Of a stretch of 64,000 nucleotides of DNA, positions 1 through 9,340 are shown one piece after another. The number at the start of each line of letters is the position of its first letter. Position 1 is the stretch's first letter. Made by a program: the position numbers and the translations under genes. Source of the DNA: an uncultured Thermoguttaceae bacterium. GTDB taxonomy: Bacteria; Planctomycetota; Planctomycetia; Pirellulales; Thermoguttaceae. The stretch spans positions 1 through 64,000 of the forward strand of contig CALFBP010000033.1 in assembly GCA_937951625.1 (NCBI GenBank). The letters are read 5' to 3'. The notes beneath the pieces were generated by a model. The model did not search any database. It saw nothing but the letters and a program-made list of their open reading frames with translations, and was not told the DNA's origin.

Positions 1-234
1 CGGCCTTCTTCTTTTCCTCAGCGGCCTTTTCCTCAGCCGCTTTCTTCTCGGCCTCGGCCTTCTTTGCCGCTTCCTCTTCGGCCTTCTTCTTTTCCTCAGC
101 GGCCTTTTCCTCAGCGGCCTTCTTCTCGGCCTCGGCCTTCATCGCGGCTTCCTCTTCAGCCTTCTTCTTTTCCTCAGCGGCCTTTTCGTCAGCGGCCTTT
201 TCCTCGGCGGCCTCCTTCTCGGCGTCGGCCTCCA
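1..234. repeat. 78-bp tandem repeat inside the lipoprotein gene
   Basis: Near-identical copies start at about 1, 79 and 157, a period of 78 bp or 26 codons; the third copy diverges in its second half. The unit encodes an Ala/Glu/Lys helix. It is in frame, so copy-number change would lengthen or shorten the helix without breaking the gene. The array may continue past the left edge. Confidence 0.75.
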
Positions 235-457
235 TTTCGGCCTTTTCCTCAGGCTTCTTTTCCTCAGCAGCCTCCTTCTCGGCCTCGGCTTTTTTGTCCG
301 CGTCCGGGGTTTTTTCTTCCTTGGGCGCCTCTTTCTTTTCAGCCACAGGAGGAGGCGGGACGGGAGTCAGTTTTTTCTTCTTAGGGGGCTCTTTTTGGCA
401 CCCACCCAAACACACTCCCACTGCCAACAACAGAACCAAGAACGCTAGCCGTTTCAT
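1..457 (-). CDS. Lys/Glu/Ala-repeat lipoprotein, 3' end cut by window edge
   Basis: The ATG at 457 is preceded by a strong Shine-Dalgarno (GGAGGTGA). The product begins MKRLAFLVLLLAVGVCLGGC, a lipoprotein signal peptide with lipobox LGGC, so Cys20 should be lipidated. A short Pro/Lys stretch follows (KKKKLTPVPPPP), then a long run made almost only of Ala, Glu and Lys to the window edge. Such runs form single alpha-helices or coiled coils, as in TolA-like envelope-spanning proteins. From about residue 75 the coding DNA is a 78-bp (26-residue) tandem repeat. No catalytic domain is visible and the C-terminus lies outside the window. The lipoprotein call is solid; an envelope spacer or tether role is inference. 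Confidence 0.8.
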   Translation of the reverse strand, partial: MKRLAFLVLLLAVGVCLGGCQKEPPKKKKLTPVPPPPVAEKKEAPKEEKTPDADKKAEAEKEAAEEKKPEEKAEMEADAEKEAAEEKAADEKAAEEKKKAEEEAAMKAEAEKKAAEEKAAEEKKKAEEEAAKKAEAEKKAAEEKAAEEKKKA

Positions 458-536
458 GCGTCACCTCCGATCGTGCTAAACTGGAAATTGCTGTTTGCGA
501 GCTGTCAACATACTGTCTGACCGATATCCAGTAAAG

Positions 537-597
537 GCTCCCCACGCCCGGGAATCGAACGATCCGTTGGATCGCCGCAACGCACAGATCGGGGAGC
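537..597. other. Intergenic inverted-repeat element
   Basis: GCTCCCC at 537-543 is exactly complementary to GGGGAGC at 591-597. Inside lies a second hairpin, GATCC-GTT-GGATC at 561-573. It sits between the stop of the propeller gene and the start of the lipoprotein gene, both read on the minus strand. There is no U-tract, so it is not a textbook intrinsic terminator. It could be an RNA structure in the lipoprotein leader or a processed end. Function unknown. Confidence 0.3.
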
Positions 598-736
598 GAC
601 TACCGTTCACTTGAGGGGTAGAAGTCCTTTCGCAGGGGCCTCGCCAGAGATTGAAAGACCGAGGGGTCGACGTCCATTGGGCGGCATCGCCGCACTCCAC
701 TTCTATCGTGTGGTCGATCACCGTGAGCGTTGGTTC

Positions 737-2653
737 CTATTTGGCTTTCGGGGGTATGCCATAACTCACCACGTGCGAGCCGCTGGCGAAGTAAATTCGG
801 CCGTCGAGAACATCGCCCCCGGCAGTGATCGCAACCGGCGACTTGGCAAGGAGGTGGATTTGCCGGGTGGAGGGATCGATCCGCGCGATGCCGCCGGTCA
901 TCAACAAGTAAGTCGCTCCGTCGTCGTCTCTCACGAAGGCCCTCGGACCTTGATGCGAAACCGCGCGAGTCAACGGCGGCTTGAGGGCCTGCTGATGCAC
1001 GACCTTGCGTTGGGAAGGATCGAAAACGAAGAACGTGGCGCCGTCGGCAATGCCCCAGACTTGACCGTCGGGCCCGAGGCAAAGGTCCGTGTATTCGCGA
1101 ATGCCCGGTAGGACTGGCTCGCGCCACACGACACGGGTCTGAGCCATGTCGAACAGATAGAGTTCGGCTCGCTCCGCCTTGCGCATTCCTCCAGTGCCGG
1201 GACTGGTCGTAGTCCCGCCGAGCAGGAGCGATCCCTCCAAGGCCACCAGGCTCATGGTGGACTGGTCCGGAATCACCTGGCGATCGGTGAGCACCGTCTT
1301 GCGTTCGCTGCGGCGATCCCAGAACATCAGTCCTCCACCGGTCAGTCCGTAGCCGGGCGTTCCGGCAAGGATGAGCGTCTTGCCATCGGGATGGGCAAGG
1401 AGTTCGTGAGGTCGGTTGATCGTCGGTTCGCATTGGTCGAGGAAACGGGGGTTGCAGCCCGGCCGCCCCGGCACGGTATCGATCCACGGGGCTTTGGGGT
1501 CCCACTCCAACAGGCCCCCTCCTCCGTAGATTCCGGCGAAGAAGCGATCACCCTGACGAGCGACGGTGTTCCATTGGCCATAAGCTGCCCGCTCGGTCCA
1601 CCGATCCTCACGGGGATCGTAGCGAAAGGATCGCATGGGAAAGGCGGTGCCGCCGCAGATCGAGCCGTCGGGCGCCGTGGCCAGACCCATGACGTGGGCG
1701 CCCTCGGACTGGTACTCCAACCGTACACTGGTCTGCCGATTGGTTTTCGGGTCCGCAGTTACCAAACGGCGCTCGATCAGGTCCAACGTCTCGATGCGCC
1801 GTCCATCGGGGAATTGGCGGTGAAACAGGCCCTGGCTGCCGGCGATGATCGCTTTCTGGCGGAACGGGGGCCGCTTGCCGACCTTCTCCGCACGCCCTTG
1901 ATGGAAACAGTACCAATGCTCCTCCGTGCCTCCGGGCCGCCGACCGTAAACCTTCCCATCGTCGCCGGCATAGACCTCCCCATACCCGTGCCCTCGCTCC
2001 GACTCACTCCACAAAGGCACGGCCTTGCCCGCCTTCGGATCGAACATCAAAATCTGGCAGGCTGCGCTGCCCACGCCCAGATACACCCAGCCAGCATCGT
2101 CCGTAGCCACGAACCGCGGATACTGGGCCCAGTCCTGCTGGTACACGTAGCCGAAGTCGGTAAGCTCGCGGCTTTGGGGATCGAAACGGACCAAGCCGCT
2201 ATGCGGATACGTGGCCGACCAAATCCGACCGTGATCGTCCTCGGTCATGCTCATCGCCATTTGCGGAGCAGTCTTGCGCCAGAAGGTGAACTCCCGCCGC
2301 GCTGGATCGAACTCGATGAAATGGCTGCCGAAGTGGCTGTAGAACTTGTTTTTTCGGGAAAGGATGGAAGCGAAGGGACTATCGCCCAAAGGGAACGGTA
2401 CGGGGAATTCGCGGGCGTTACCCGACGTTACGTCGATCCACAAGAGGGCGTACGTTCCGCGGTGGTCCATCAACCAGGCCAGCACGACCGGCTTGCTGTC
2501 GCCGTCGACGGTGGCCACGACGCCGCGGTGGCAACTATTGGGCGTGGCCACCCCATGATCGACGAACCCGTGGCCGAGATCCTTACTCTCCCCATGCACC
2601 TGTCCGCACAGCAGAAGCACAAGTGCTACCAGACCGAATTTCATCCGTTGCAT
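737..2653 (-). CDS. Secreted beta-propeller protein (streptogramin-lyase/NHL-like)
   Basis: About 638 residues. I chose the ATG at 2653 (MQRMKFGLVALVLLLCGQVHG) because a signal peptide follows at once and GAGAG lies about 8 nt upstream; longer in-frame starts add a non-conserved leader. The mature part consists of repeated blade-like segments such as DDHGRIWSATYPHSGLVRFD, DDAGWVYLGVG, APDGSICGGT and GPDGQVWGIADG, typical of propellers related to virginiamycin B lyase or NHL/SMP-30 proteins. No lyase active site can be assigned. It is likely periplasmic or exported and stands alone, with about 230 bp to the araA stop upstream of it in transcription order. The fold is confident; the substrate is unknown. 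Confidence 0.75.
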   Translation of the reverse strand: MQRMKFGLVALVLLLCGQVHGESKDLGHGFVDHGVATPNSCHRGVVATVDGDSKPVVLAWLMDHRGTYALLWIDVTSGNAREFPVPFPLGDSPFASILSRKNKFYSHFGSHFIEFDPARREFTFWRKTAPQMAMSMTEDDHGRIWSATYPHSGLVRFDPQSRELTDFGYVYQQDWAQYPRFVATDDAGWVYLGVGSAACQILMFDPKAGKAVPLWSESERGHGYGEVYAGDDGKVYGRRPGGTEEHWYCFHQGRAEKVGKRPPFRQKAIIAGSQGLFHRQFPDGRRIETLDLIERRLVTADPKTNRQTSVRLEYQSEGAHVMGLATAPDGSICGGTAFPMRSFRYDPREDRWTERAAYGQWNTVARQGDRFFAGIYGGGGLLEWDPKAPWIDTVPGRPGCNPRFLDQCEPTINRPHELLAHPDGKTLILAGTPGYGLTGGGLMFWDRRSERKTVLTDRQVIPDQSTMSLVALEGSLLLGGTTTSPGTGGMRKAERAELYLFDMAQTRVVWREPVLPGIREYTDLCLGPDGQVWGIADGATFFVFDPSQRKVVHQQALKPPLTRAVSHQGPRAFVRDDDGATYLLMTGGIARIDPSTRQIHLLAKSPVAITAGGDVLDGRIYFASGSHVVSYGIPPKAK

Positions 2654-2882
2654 CGTCGCGTCTCTCAAAACAATTTGTAAAAGACGGATCGCTTTTGCCG
2701 GGTGGCTAACGCCTCGCGTGCGACTTGCACTTGTCATCTTTTATGGCTCTTAATTCCAAACGCGCGGGAGAGACGAGGCTTTCAGCAAAGAATCGCGGTG
2801 GCGTCTCGGGGTGTGCGTTATGTTGACCAGATCACGCGGGGTGCAAAAGGAAAACGGAAGGCTCGCCACCGTGACGCCCAAC

Positions 2883-4373
2883 TCAGCGGGCGAAATAGGC
2901 TTCGTTCCATCGCAAGTGGTTCTTGATCTGTTCGACCGTGGTCTCGGCGCCGATGCAAAGATACTCGATTCCGGCCATGTCGGCAAACATCTCCATCTGT
3001 TTGGCGCTGACGGCTTGGGAAAACCCAGTATGATGGGCCCCGCCGGCGTAAATCCACGCGGCCGCCGCCGTCTTAAGGTTGGGGCGCGGGACCCAGAGGG
3101 CCCGGGCGACGGGCAGGCGGGGCAACGGCCTTTCGGGCGGCACCACGTCGACCTCGTTGACGATCAGCCGGAAGCGGTGGCCCAAGTCGATGAGCGAGGC
3201 GTTCACCGCCGGGCCCGGCGCTACGTTGAACACCAGTCGCGCCGGATCGGCCTTGCCGCCAATGCTCAAGGGATGGATTTCCAGCGAAGGCTTATCCTGC
3301 GTCGTCGAGGGGCAAATCTCCAGCATGTGCGCGCCGAGCACCTTCATGCTGCCTGGAACCAGATGATACGTGTAGTCCTCCATGAATGAAGTGCCGCCGG
3401 GACGCCCGGCTGCCATGACCTTCATCGCCCGAACCAAAGCCGCCGTCTTCCAGTCACCCTCGGCGCCGAAGCCGTAGCCGTCGGCCATCAGCCGCTGGAC
3501 GGCCAGGCCGGGAAGCTGCTCCAAACCGTGGAGCTGCTCGAACGAGGTTGTGAAGGCCTTGAACCCGCCGTTGCCCAGGAAGGCCCTCAACCCTAATTCG
3601 ATCCTCGCCGCGGCCAGGAGACTTTGGTGGCCCGACACCCCTTCTGTTCCCGGCCCCAAGGCATAAGCTTCCCGATATTCTTGCACGAGCTTTTCGGCCT
3701 CGCCATCCGAAACCTGCTGGACGCAGGCCACGAGGTCGCCGACGCCGTAGCCGCTGACCGCATAGCCGAAGCGGAGCTGGGCCTCGACCTTGTCTCCCTC
3801 GGTGACAGCCACCTCGCGCATGTTGTCGCCGAAGCGGGCGATGCGGGCGCCTTGGGCGTCGGCCCAGGCCGTGGCGACGCGGGCCCATTGGCCAATCTCC
3901 TCCTGCACGTCGGCGTCCAGCCAATGGCCCACCACCACTGCCCGTTGCTTACCCAAGCGCGAACAAATAAACCCGAACTCGCGGTCGCCATGGGCGGCCT
4001 GGTTCAGGTTCATGAAATCCATGTCGATCGTGTCCCAGGGAATCTCCCGATTGAATTGCGTGTGGAGGTGAAGGAGGGGTTTTTTCAGGCTCGTGAGGCC
4101 GGCGATCCACATCTTGGCCGGCGAGAAGGTATGCATCCAACAAATCAGGCCGATGCAGTTGGCCGCGCCGTTGGCCTCGCGGCAGAGCTGGGCGATAGCG
4201 TCGGGCGAGGTGAGCACCGGCTTGTATACGATTTTGACGGGGATTTCCGCGGCATTGCTCAAGGCGGCGGCGATCTGCTGGGAGTGGGCCGCCACCTGCT
4301 GGAGCGTCGCCTCGCCATAAAGCTCCTGACTCCCCGTCGCTAACCATGCCTCGTAACATCCCCAATCGATCAT
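2883..4373 (-). CDS. araA: L-arabinose isomerase
   Basis: A 496-residue protein, close to the usual 500 for AraA. It begins [20 protein letters not shown], matching the family start with its FVTGSQ-like segment, and contains [48 protein letters not shown] and [25 protein letters not shown], which carry the metal-binding Glu and His positions of the family. It converts L-arabinose to L-ribulose in the cytoplasm. Its ATG overlaps the upstream TGA as ATGA, implying translational coupling to the unknown gene at 4370-5212. No ribulokinase or ribulose-5-phosphate epimerase gene is nearby, so the rest of the pathway is elsewhere or the enzyme serves another sugar. Identity is very likely. Confidence 0.95.
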   Translation of the reverse strand: MIDWGCYEAWLATGSQELYGEATLQQVAAHSQQIAAALSNAAEIPVKIVYKPVLTSPDAIAQLCREANGAANCIGLICWMHTFSPAKMWIAGLTSLKKPLLHLHTQFNREIPWDTIDMDFMNLNQAAHGDREFGFICSRLGKQRAVVVGHWLDADVQEEIGQWARVATAWADAQGARIARFGDNMREVAVTEGDKVEAQLRFGYAVSGYGVGDLVACVQQVSDGEAEKLVQEYREAYALGPGTEGVSGHQSLLAAARIELGLRAFLGNGGFKAFTTSFEQLHGLEQLPGLAVQRLMADGYGFGAEGDWKTAALVRAMKVMAAGRPGGTSFMEDYTYHLVPGSMKVLGAHMLEICPSTTQDKPSLEIHPLSIGGKADPARLVFNVAPGPAVNASLIDLGHRFRLIVNEVDVVPPERPLPRLPVARALWVPRPNLKTAAAAWIYAGGAHHTGFSQAVSAKQMEMFADMAGIEYLCIGAETTVEQIKNHLRWNEAYFAR

Positions 4374-5212
4374 TCCGATCCCCCTTTTTCGCGCCGATCT
4401 GAGGAAGACTTTGAATTGACGTAGAACCGCGCCAAATTGATCCCCCCGCGGACCTCCTCTTCCAGCAATTTCAGCCGTTGCTCCAAGCGCTCGATCCGGC
4501 GCTGGAGGACAAGCAGCATTTGCCCCTCGGATTCCTGAGTTTTGGGCCGGGGAACCGTGGGATAGCCCAAATGTCGGGCCAAGGCGGAAAATAAAAACAG
4601 CGGGTCCTTCTGCCGATTCGCCAGGGCGATCTTGCCTTCTTTCTCGCCGAAAAGGACCGGCTTGCCTGTCTCGCCCTTCAATTGCCGGTAGTGTTCGCTT
4701 CGCACGAAGATCAAGTCGGCAATGTCGATGATGCCCACCTGACGCCGCACCGTATCGATCCATTCGCGCCAGGCATCGTCATAGGCGGGATCGGCCGCGA
4801 CCGCCTCCAGGCCCCGGTCATATCCTAGCCGGTTCCGGCAGAGCGTCTCGAACTGGTAGAGGAAAAAGCCTTGCGGCGAGCCGCCTTTGGCGCGGTAGTC
4901 GGCCTCGCGCTCCAGCACCTCCAAGGCGATCCGCACGTCGAACTTGCCCTCGTCGCGTTCCGCTTCCTGCATGACGAAGGTTTGAAAGGGCGTGAAATAG
5001 TGGCTCAACCGCGCCATGGCTCGATGAAGCCGCCCGGTCAGACGAAGATCGGCGGCAAGATAATCGAGGGCCAAAGGAAGTTTGGTGGTCGAGAGCAATT
5101 CTTCGCGGATGGCGACGATCAGCTCCTGCGTCGACATGCCCTGCTGAATGCGTTCGCGGAGCGTGCGAAAGAAATAGGCCTGTTCGACGTACTCCTCGCG
5201 GTCCAACGCCAT
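4370..5212 (-). CDS. Conserved protein of unknown function ([16 protein letters not shown] family)
   Basis: A 280-residue soluble protein. The start at 5212 ([22 protein letters not shown]) is preferred: GGGAAGTGAAGG lies just upstream and the sequence matches my memory of how planctomycete homologues begin. An alternative ATG at 5248 would overlap the previous gene by 28 nt. It is rich in charged helices ([16 protein letters not shown], a Leu/Glu/Arg coiled-coil segment [19 protein letters not shown] near residues 230-260) with no signal peptide or membrane segment. The central part ([17 protein letters not shown] ... [34 protein letters not shown]) may be a binding domain. It lies 8 bp after the EF-hand gene and overlaps araA by 4 nt. 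I do not know its function. Confidence 0.8.
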   Translation of the reverse strand: MALDREEYVEQAYFFRTLRERIQQGMSTQELIVAIREELLSTTKLPLALDYLAADLRLTGRLHRAMARLSHYFTPFQTFVMQEAERDEGKFDVRIALEVLEREADYRAKGGSPQGFFLYQFETLCRNRLGYDRGLEAVAADPAYDDAWREWIDTVRRQVGIIDIADLIFVRSEHYRQLKGETGKPVLFGEKEGKIALANRQKDPLFLFSALARHLGYPTVPRPKTQESEGQMLLVLQRRIERLEQRLKLLEEEVRGGINLARFYVNSKSSSDRREKGGSE

Positions 5213-5220
5213 GGCGGCCT

Positions 5221-6459
5221 TCACTTCCCGCTCGTCGCCTTCAGACATTCTTCCGGCGTGATGATCCCATCGCCGTTGAGGTCGTACTTCATGAACTCCT
5301 CGGCCAGGGCATTGGACCAGCCGCTCCGGGCATACTCAGCCATCGACACCTGTCCGTCCGCGTCGGCGTCTTTGCGAAGGAACCAGTCGGGCAGACCAGC
5401 GGGCAGGCGTTCGTGCGGCAAGAGGAAACGAATGGACCGCCGGGGCGCGGCCGCACCGCCGCTGGGAGCCGCGGCCACCATCGTGGTTGAGGGGCTGCTG
5501 GACGGTCCTGAACGCGAACGGCTGAAATTGGCCATTCTGGCGGCCAGTTCGTCGAGCGTAATCACGCCGTCTCGGTTGGTGTCGGCGTCGTGCCAGGTGC
5601 TCCTCATTTGCGACCACTCGTCCTTTTCGAGGACGTTGTTCTTGTTCTTGTCGTATTGGCGGAGCATGGCCTCCGCGTACTTTCGCACCCGATCGTCCAC
5701 GCGGTTCTCCGACGAGGTCGGTGACGAAACGGGTGCGGAAGACGAAGGGGCCGGAGGTGGCGACGCCGGCGGTGCTGGAACGGAAGCCGTGCTGGTCGAA
5801 TTACTCGCCCCGGCGGGGCTTGGCGTTGTACCCGAACCGGTGCCCGACGAAGTCACGGATTTGGCGGCCGACGGCGGACCGAAACCCGGAACCAGGGTAG
5901 CTGGAGCGCTTGGCCCGAAGCCGGGCACGAGGCTCGCTGCGGGCTTGCTGGCATCGCCGCCAGTTTTGCCCGCTCCCTCGGTCTGCCCAGAATCCCGGGA
6001 ACCACCGGACCGACGCTGCACCAAGGCGTCGCGCAACGCTTGGACGGAGATCGTTGAATTGGGATCCAGGCCTGCGCGACGGACCAGCCCTTCGTAAAAA
6101 GGCCGTCGCGCGCTACTTACTTCGTTTGGGGAGATCATTCCATCCCCGTTCGCGTCAAACTGTCGAATGAATGCGTCGTAGCGCTGCGAGCGATCCTCGG
6201 ACCCGCCATAGGATTGGGGCTCCCCTCCCCATCCCCGACGCATCGAGCGGAATCTTTCCCAGTCAGGGGGAGGACCGCCAGGCCCGCCAGGAAACATCCA
6301 CGGTGGTCCGCCGGGAAACATCCCCGGCCCGCCAGGAAACATTCCCGGTGGCCCCCCTGGGAACATACCCGGTCCACCCTCCGGCCCTTGACCTGCCGCA
6401 GAAGCGATCAGCACAACCAGGATCATCCCCGCAACACAGACTGGTGTCGCTCGAAGCAT
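5221..6459 (-). CDS. Secreted five-EF-hand protein with GMFPGG repeats
   Basis: 412 residues from the ATG at 6459, which has GGAGGG five bases upstream. A signal peptide (MLRATPVCVAGMILVVLIASAAG) is followed at residues 30-62 by imperfect repeats of GGPPGMFPGG. Five calcium-binding loops can be read: DANGDGMISPNE (102-113), DKNKNNVLEKDE (270-281, weak because Asn replaces the conserved Gly), DTNRDGVITLDE (293-304), DADADGQVSMAE (364-375) and DLNGDGIITPEE (393-404). Between them lie Pro/Ser/Thr-rich linkers, including a short tandem LVPGFGP repeat near 178-197. It is probably an exported calcium-binding protein, a class greatly expanded in planctomycetes. It heads the unit running into the unknown gene and araA. 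Partner unknown. Confidence 0.9.
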   Translation of the reverse strand: MLRATPVCVAGMILVVLIASAAGQGPEGGPGMFPGGPPGMFPGGPGMFPGGPPWMFPGGPGGPPPDWERFRSMRRGWGGEPQSYGGSEDRSQRYDAFIRQFDANGDGMISPNEVSSARRPFYEGLVRRAGLDPNSTISVQALRDALVQRRSGGSRDSGQTEGAGKTGGDASKPAASLVPGFGPSAPATLVPGFGPPSAAKSVTSSGTGSGTTPSPAGASNSTSTASVPAPPASPPPAPSSSAPVSSPTSSENRVDDRVRKYAEAMLRQYDKNKNNVLEKDEWSQMRSTWHDADTNRDGVITLDELAARMANFSRSRSGPSSSPSTTMVAAAPSGGAAAPRRSIRFLLPHERLPAGLPDWFLRKDADADGQVSMAEYARSGWSNALAEEFMKYDLNGDGIITPEECLKATSGK

Positions 6460-6737
6460 GGCGACCCTCCCGAAATGGTTTTCGCGGGCAATGGCTGCGC
6501 AACACAATGGAAAACCTTACGTCTATTATGTTAGCATTAAAGCATGGCTGGATGCCAGAGCCCCAAATTGCCGGAGTCGGGGGCAACACCAATTCTGGGG
6601 GGCGGAACTCTTGAAGCTTATCGGGGTTTACAAGTATGGGAACATCGTCTTCACGCCTGTCGTGTGCCCACGGAATTCGCCAGGGATTGAAAACGGAAAA
6701 TCCCCGGCACTGTCGACACGCAGGGAGTGAGAGACGG

Positions 6738-7475
6738 ATGTCTCGTTGTGTGCTGTCGGCCTGGGTTGGGCTGTTGGTATCTGTGGGATGGCTGGTCGGG
6801 GCTGAATCCTCCAAAGAAGGGCCTCCACCGCAGATCGGCACTTTCGCCCTGAAAGGCATGGCGGGGCCAGGGGCCCTCCAGGACGTCTGGGGCGACCTCT
6901 TGCGGTCCGAGGCCGTTCGTAAGGAGTTGAAAATCGATGCCCAACAGTTGGAAGCCTTGACCAGGATTTCGCAGAAGGCCGGCAAGGCCGCAAGACGCAA
7001 TTTCGAACAATTGCAAGAGTTACGAGATGCCCCACCGGAAGAGCGAAGTCGCAAATTTGCCGAAATCTCCAAGCTTGCTGCAACCCAGGCGAAGCAGACG
7101 CGAAAAGAAATTGAAGAGGTACTCCGACCCGAGCAAATGAAGCGACTCAAGCAACTGGCCGTGCAACTTCGGGGCGCGGCGGCGTTGGAGGACAAGGAAA
7201 TCCAGGAGGAACTAAAGCTCACTGAACAACAAAAAAACCAATTAAGTACGCTGCGTAAAAGCGTGACGCAGCAGATGCAGGAGTGGTGGCGGCCGGGAAA
7301 CCCAATCAAACCCGAAACGCGTCGGGAAAAGTTTCGGGCCCTGCTGAAAGACAGCGAAGCCAAGGCATTAGCCGTGCTGACGGATGCCCAAAAAGCGCAG
7401 TTCGAGCAGATGAAAGGCCCCCAATTCGACCTGAGCCACGTGCGGCCGCCACGGGGCGGCCCGCCCAAACCGTAG
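6738..7475 (+). CDS. Secreted Spy/LTxxQ-like helical protein
   Basis: 245 residues from the ATG at 6738, preceded by GGGAGTGAGAG. An N-terminal signal peptide ([23 protein letters not shown]) precedes an all-helical Lys/Glu/Gln-rich body. It holds repeated LxxxQ-type segments: [42 protein letters not shown] and [15 protein letters not shown], the pattern of periplasmic CpxP/Spy-like chaperones. The C-terminus is Pro/Gly-rich. It stands divergent from the EF-hand gene across a 278-bp gap and 52 bp before gspE. A periplasmic protein-binding role is inferred from the motif pattern only. The link to the secretion operon is by position. Confidence 0.7.
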   Translation: MSRCVLSAWVGLLVSVGWLVGAESSKEGPPPQIGTFALKGMAGPGALQDVWGDLLRSEAVRKELKIDAQQLEALTRISQKAGKAARRNFEQLQELRDAPPEERSRKFAEISKLAATQAKQTRKEIEEVLRPEQMKRLKQLAVQLRGAAALEDKEIQEELKLTEQQKNQLSTLRKSVTQQMQEWWRPGNPIKPETRREKFRALLKDSEAKALAVLTDAQKAQFEQMKGPQFDLSHVRPPRGGPPKP

Positions 7476-7527
7476 AAACCGTACCGGCTGGAACGTTAAT
7501 CATTCCAGGGATCAGGAGGAAAACGCG

Positions 7528-9234
7528 ATGGAGGTTAGCGAAATCCTCCTCAAGAAGGGACTTCTAGACCAACGGCAACTGGACATGGTTCGCGCTGCGC
7601 AAACGGAGGGTGTTCGTTTGGATCAGGTGGCTGTGAATCTGGGACTGGTGACGGAAGAAGCGGCCCTTCGCGCGTTGGGTGAGGAGGTAGGGTTGGAGTT
7701 CGTGGATTTGGCCGAGACGCCGATCGACGTCAACCTTTTGCAGACCTTCCCGCCCAAGTTCATCCACCGCGAGGGCCTCTTCCCCATCCGCCAGCACAAC
7801 GGCACGCTCGTCGTGGCCACTAGCGACCCCTTCAATCTCTATCCGCTCGACGAGCTTGGGGCCGCCACCGGCAAGACCGTCATTCCCGTGCTGGCCAGCC
7901 GCAGTGAGATCGCTCGGCTGATCAAGACCCATTTGGGCGTGGGCAGCGAGACCATCGACGGCTTGATGGCCCAGGCCGCGGACGACCAGGTCCAATTGCT
8001 CGACCAGATCGAGAGCGACGGCTCCGAACTCTCGGAGATGGCCCAGGAGCCGTCGGTCATCAAGCTGGTCAACGAGATCCTTCGCGAGGCCATCGAGCTG
8101 AAGGCCAGCGACGTGCATATCGAGTCGGAGGCCTCGGGCCTGAGGATTCGTTACCGCATCGACGGTGTATTGCACCCGCAGCCTGTCCCGCCCGAAATCA
8201 ATCGCTTCCAAGCGGCGATCATCAGCCGACTGAAGATCATGGCCCGGCTCAACATCGCCGAGCGCCGCCTGCCGCAGGATGGACGCATCCAGTTGAAAGT
8301 CGCTGGACGCGAGGTCGACGTCCGCGTCTCGGTGATCCCCATGATCCACGGCGAGGGGATCGTGATGCGTTTGTTGGACAAAGGCGGCATGGAGTTCACC
8401 TTGGACAAGTTGGGCATGGAGCCTGACCTGTACGCCAAGTTCCGCCAATTGATCGAGTTGCCGCACGGGATCATCTTGGTGACGGGCCCGACGGGCTCTG
8501 GCAAATCGACCACGCTCTACAGCGCGCTGTTGGAAATCCGCAGCCCGGAGTTGAAGATCATCACCACCGAGGACCCGGTCGAATATCAACTCGAAGGCAT
8601 CAACCAGATTCAGGTCCACCCCAAGATCGGGCTGACGTTCGCCAATTCGCTCCGCAGCATCTTGCGGCACGACCCGGACATCATCCTCATCGGCGAAATC
8701 CGCGACTTGGAGACGGCCGAGAACGCGATCCAGGCCTCGCTGACCGGGCATTTGGTGTTCAGCACGCTGCACACCAACGACGCGGCCGGGGCGTACACCC
8801 GGTTGGCCGACATGGGCGTGGAACCATTCCTCGTTTCCAGCACGGTAGAAGGGGTGATGGCCCAGCGGCTGGTCCGCCAGTTGTGTCCGGCCTGCAAGGA
8901 ACCCTATCGCCCCAAACGCGAGGAACTGCCCGACGACTTCCCGATCCACGAACTAAAAGAGGGGGCGGTGATTTACCGGGCGACGGGCTGCCGCGCCTGC
9001 CGCAACGTGGGTTATAAGGGCCGCTTGGGAATCTTTGAACTCCTCGTCACCACCGAGACCATCCGCCAGTTGGCCCACGAACGCAAAAGCACTTGGAACA
9101 TCATGCAAGCGGCCATCCGCGAGGGCATGCGCACGCTCCGCCAAGACGGCTGGGTGAAGGTGCTCAGCGGCCGCACCAGCGTCGAGGAAGTGGTCAAGGC
9201 CACCAAGGGAAACGACCTCAGGCTAGGGAAGTGA
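7528..9234 (+). CDS. gspE: Type II secretion / type IV pilus assembly ATPase (GspE/PilB)
   Basis: 568 residues; ATG at 7528 with AGGAGG upstream. It powers pseudopilus assembly from the cytoplasmic face. N-terminal MshEN-type segment (about 1-150), then ASDVHIESE near 193, Walker [10 protein letters not shown] at 320-328 (Lys326), Asp box TTEDPVEYQ, Walker [10 protein letters not shown] at 385-393, and the His box [15 protein letters not shown] zinc site is formed by CPAC (453-456) and CRAC (488-491), as in canonical GspE. All catalytic motifs are intact. It is the first gene of the pseudopilin operon; gspF follows after about 106 bp. Confidence 0.97.
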   Translation: MEVSEILLKKGLLDQRQLDMVRAAQTEGVRLDQVAVNLGLVTEEAALRALGEEVGLEFVDLAETPIDVNLLQTFPPKFIHREGLFPIRQHNGTLVVATSDPFNLYPLDELGAATGKTVIPVLASRSEIARLIKTHLGVGSETIDGLMAQAADDQVQLLDQIESDGSELSEMAQEPSVIKLVNEILREAIELKASDVHIESEASGLRIRYRIDGVLHPQPVPPEINRFQAAIISRLKIMARLNIAERRLPQDGRIQLKVAGREVDVRVSVIPMIHGEGIVMRLLDKGGMEFTLDKLGMEPDLYAKFRQLIELPHGIILVTGPTGSGKSTTLYSALLEIRSPELKIITTEDPVEYQLEGINQIQVHPKIGLTFANSLRSILRHDPDIILIGEIRDLETAENAIQASLTGHLVFSTLHTNDAAGAYTRLADMGVEPFLVSSTVEGVMAQRLVRQLCPACKEPYRPKREELPDDFPIHELKEGAVIYRATGCRACRNVGYKGRLGIFELLVTTETIRQLAHERKSTWNIMQAAIREGMRTLRQDGWVKVLSGRTSVEEVVKATKGNDLRLGK

Positions 9235-9340
9235 CGCGCGATGAATCCCCCGGCCCTTGCAGCCCCCACCGCGATGCCGGATTTCTCGCCTGAACGCCGC
9301 GCGTATTCTTGATGGACTCCGCAAGCTGAGTGTCGTGCCT

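Noticed and set aside
1-234. CRISPR array
   Set aside because: The 78-bp repeats are contiguous, in frame and coding, without spacers. No other regularly spaced repeat was seen in the window.
537-597. tRNA on the minus strand
   Set aside because: A 7-bp acceptor-like stem and TTCGATTCC are present, but the T-stem does not pair, the element is only 61 nt and no D or anticodon arm can be drawn.
1391-2680. Long plus-strand open frame opposite the propeller gene
   Set aside because: It is antisense to a gene with a signal peptide and clear blade repeats; its own translation has no domain character and reflects high GC content.
7564-8949. 461-codon minus-strand frame opposite gspE
   Set aside because: It is His/Asp/Leu-rich noise antisense to a fully recognisable GspE.
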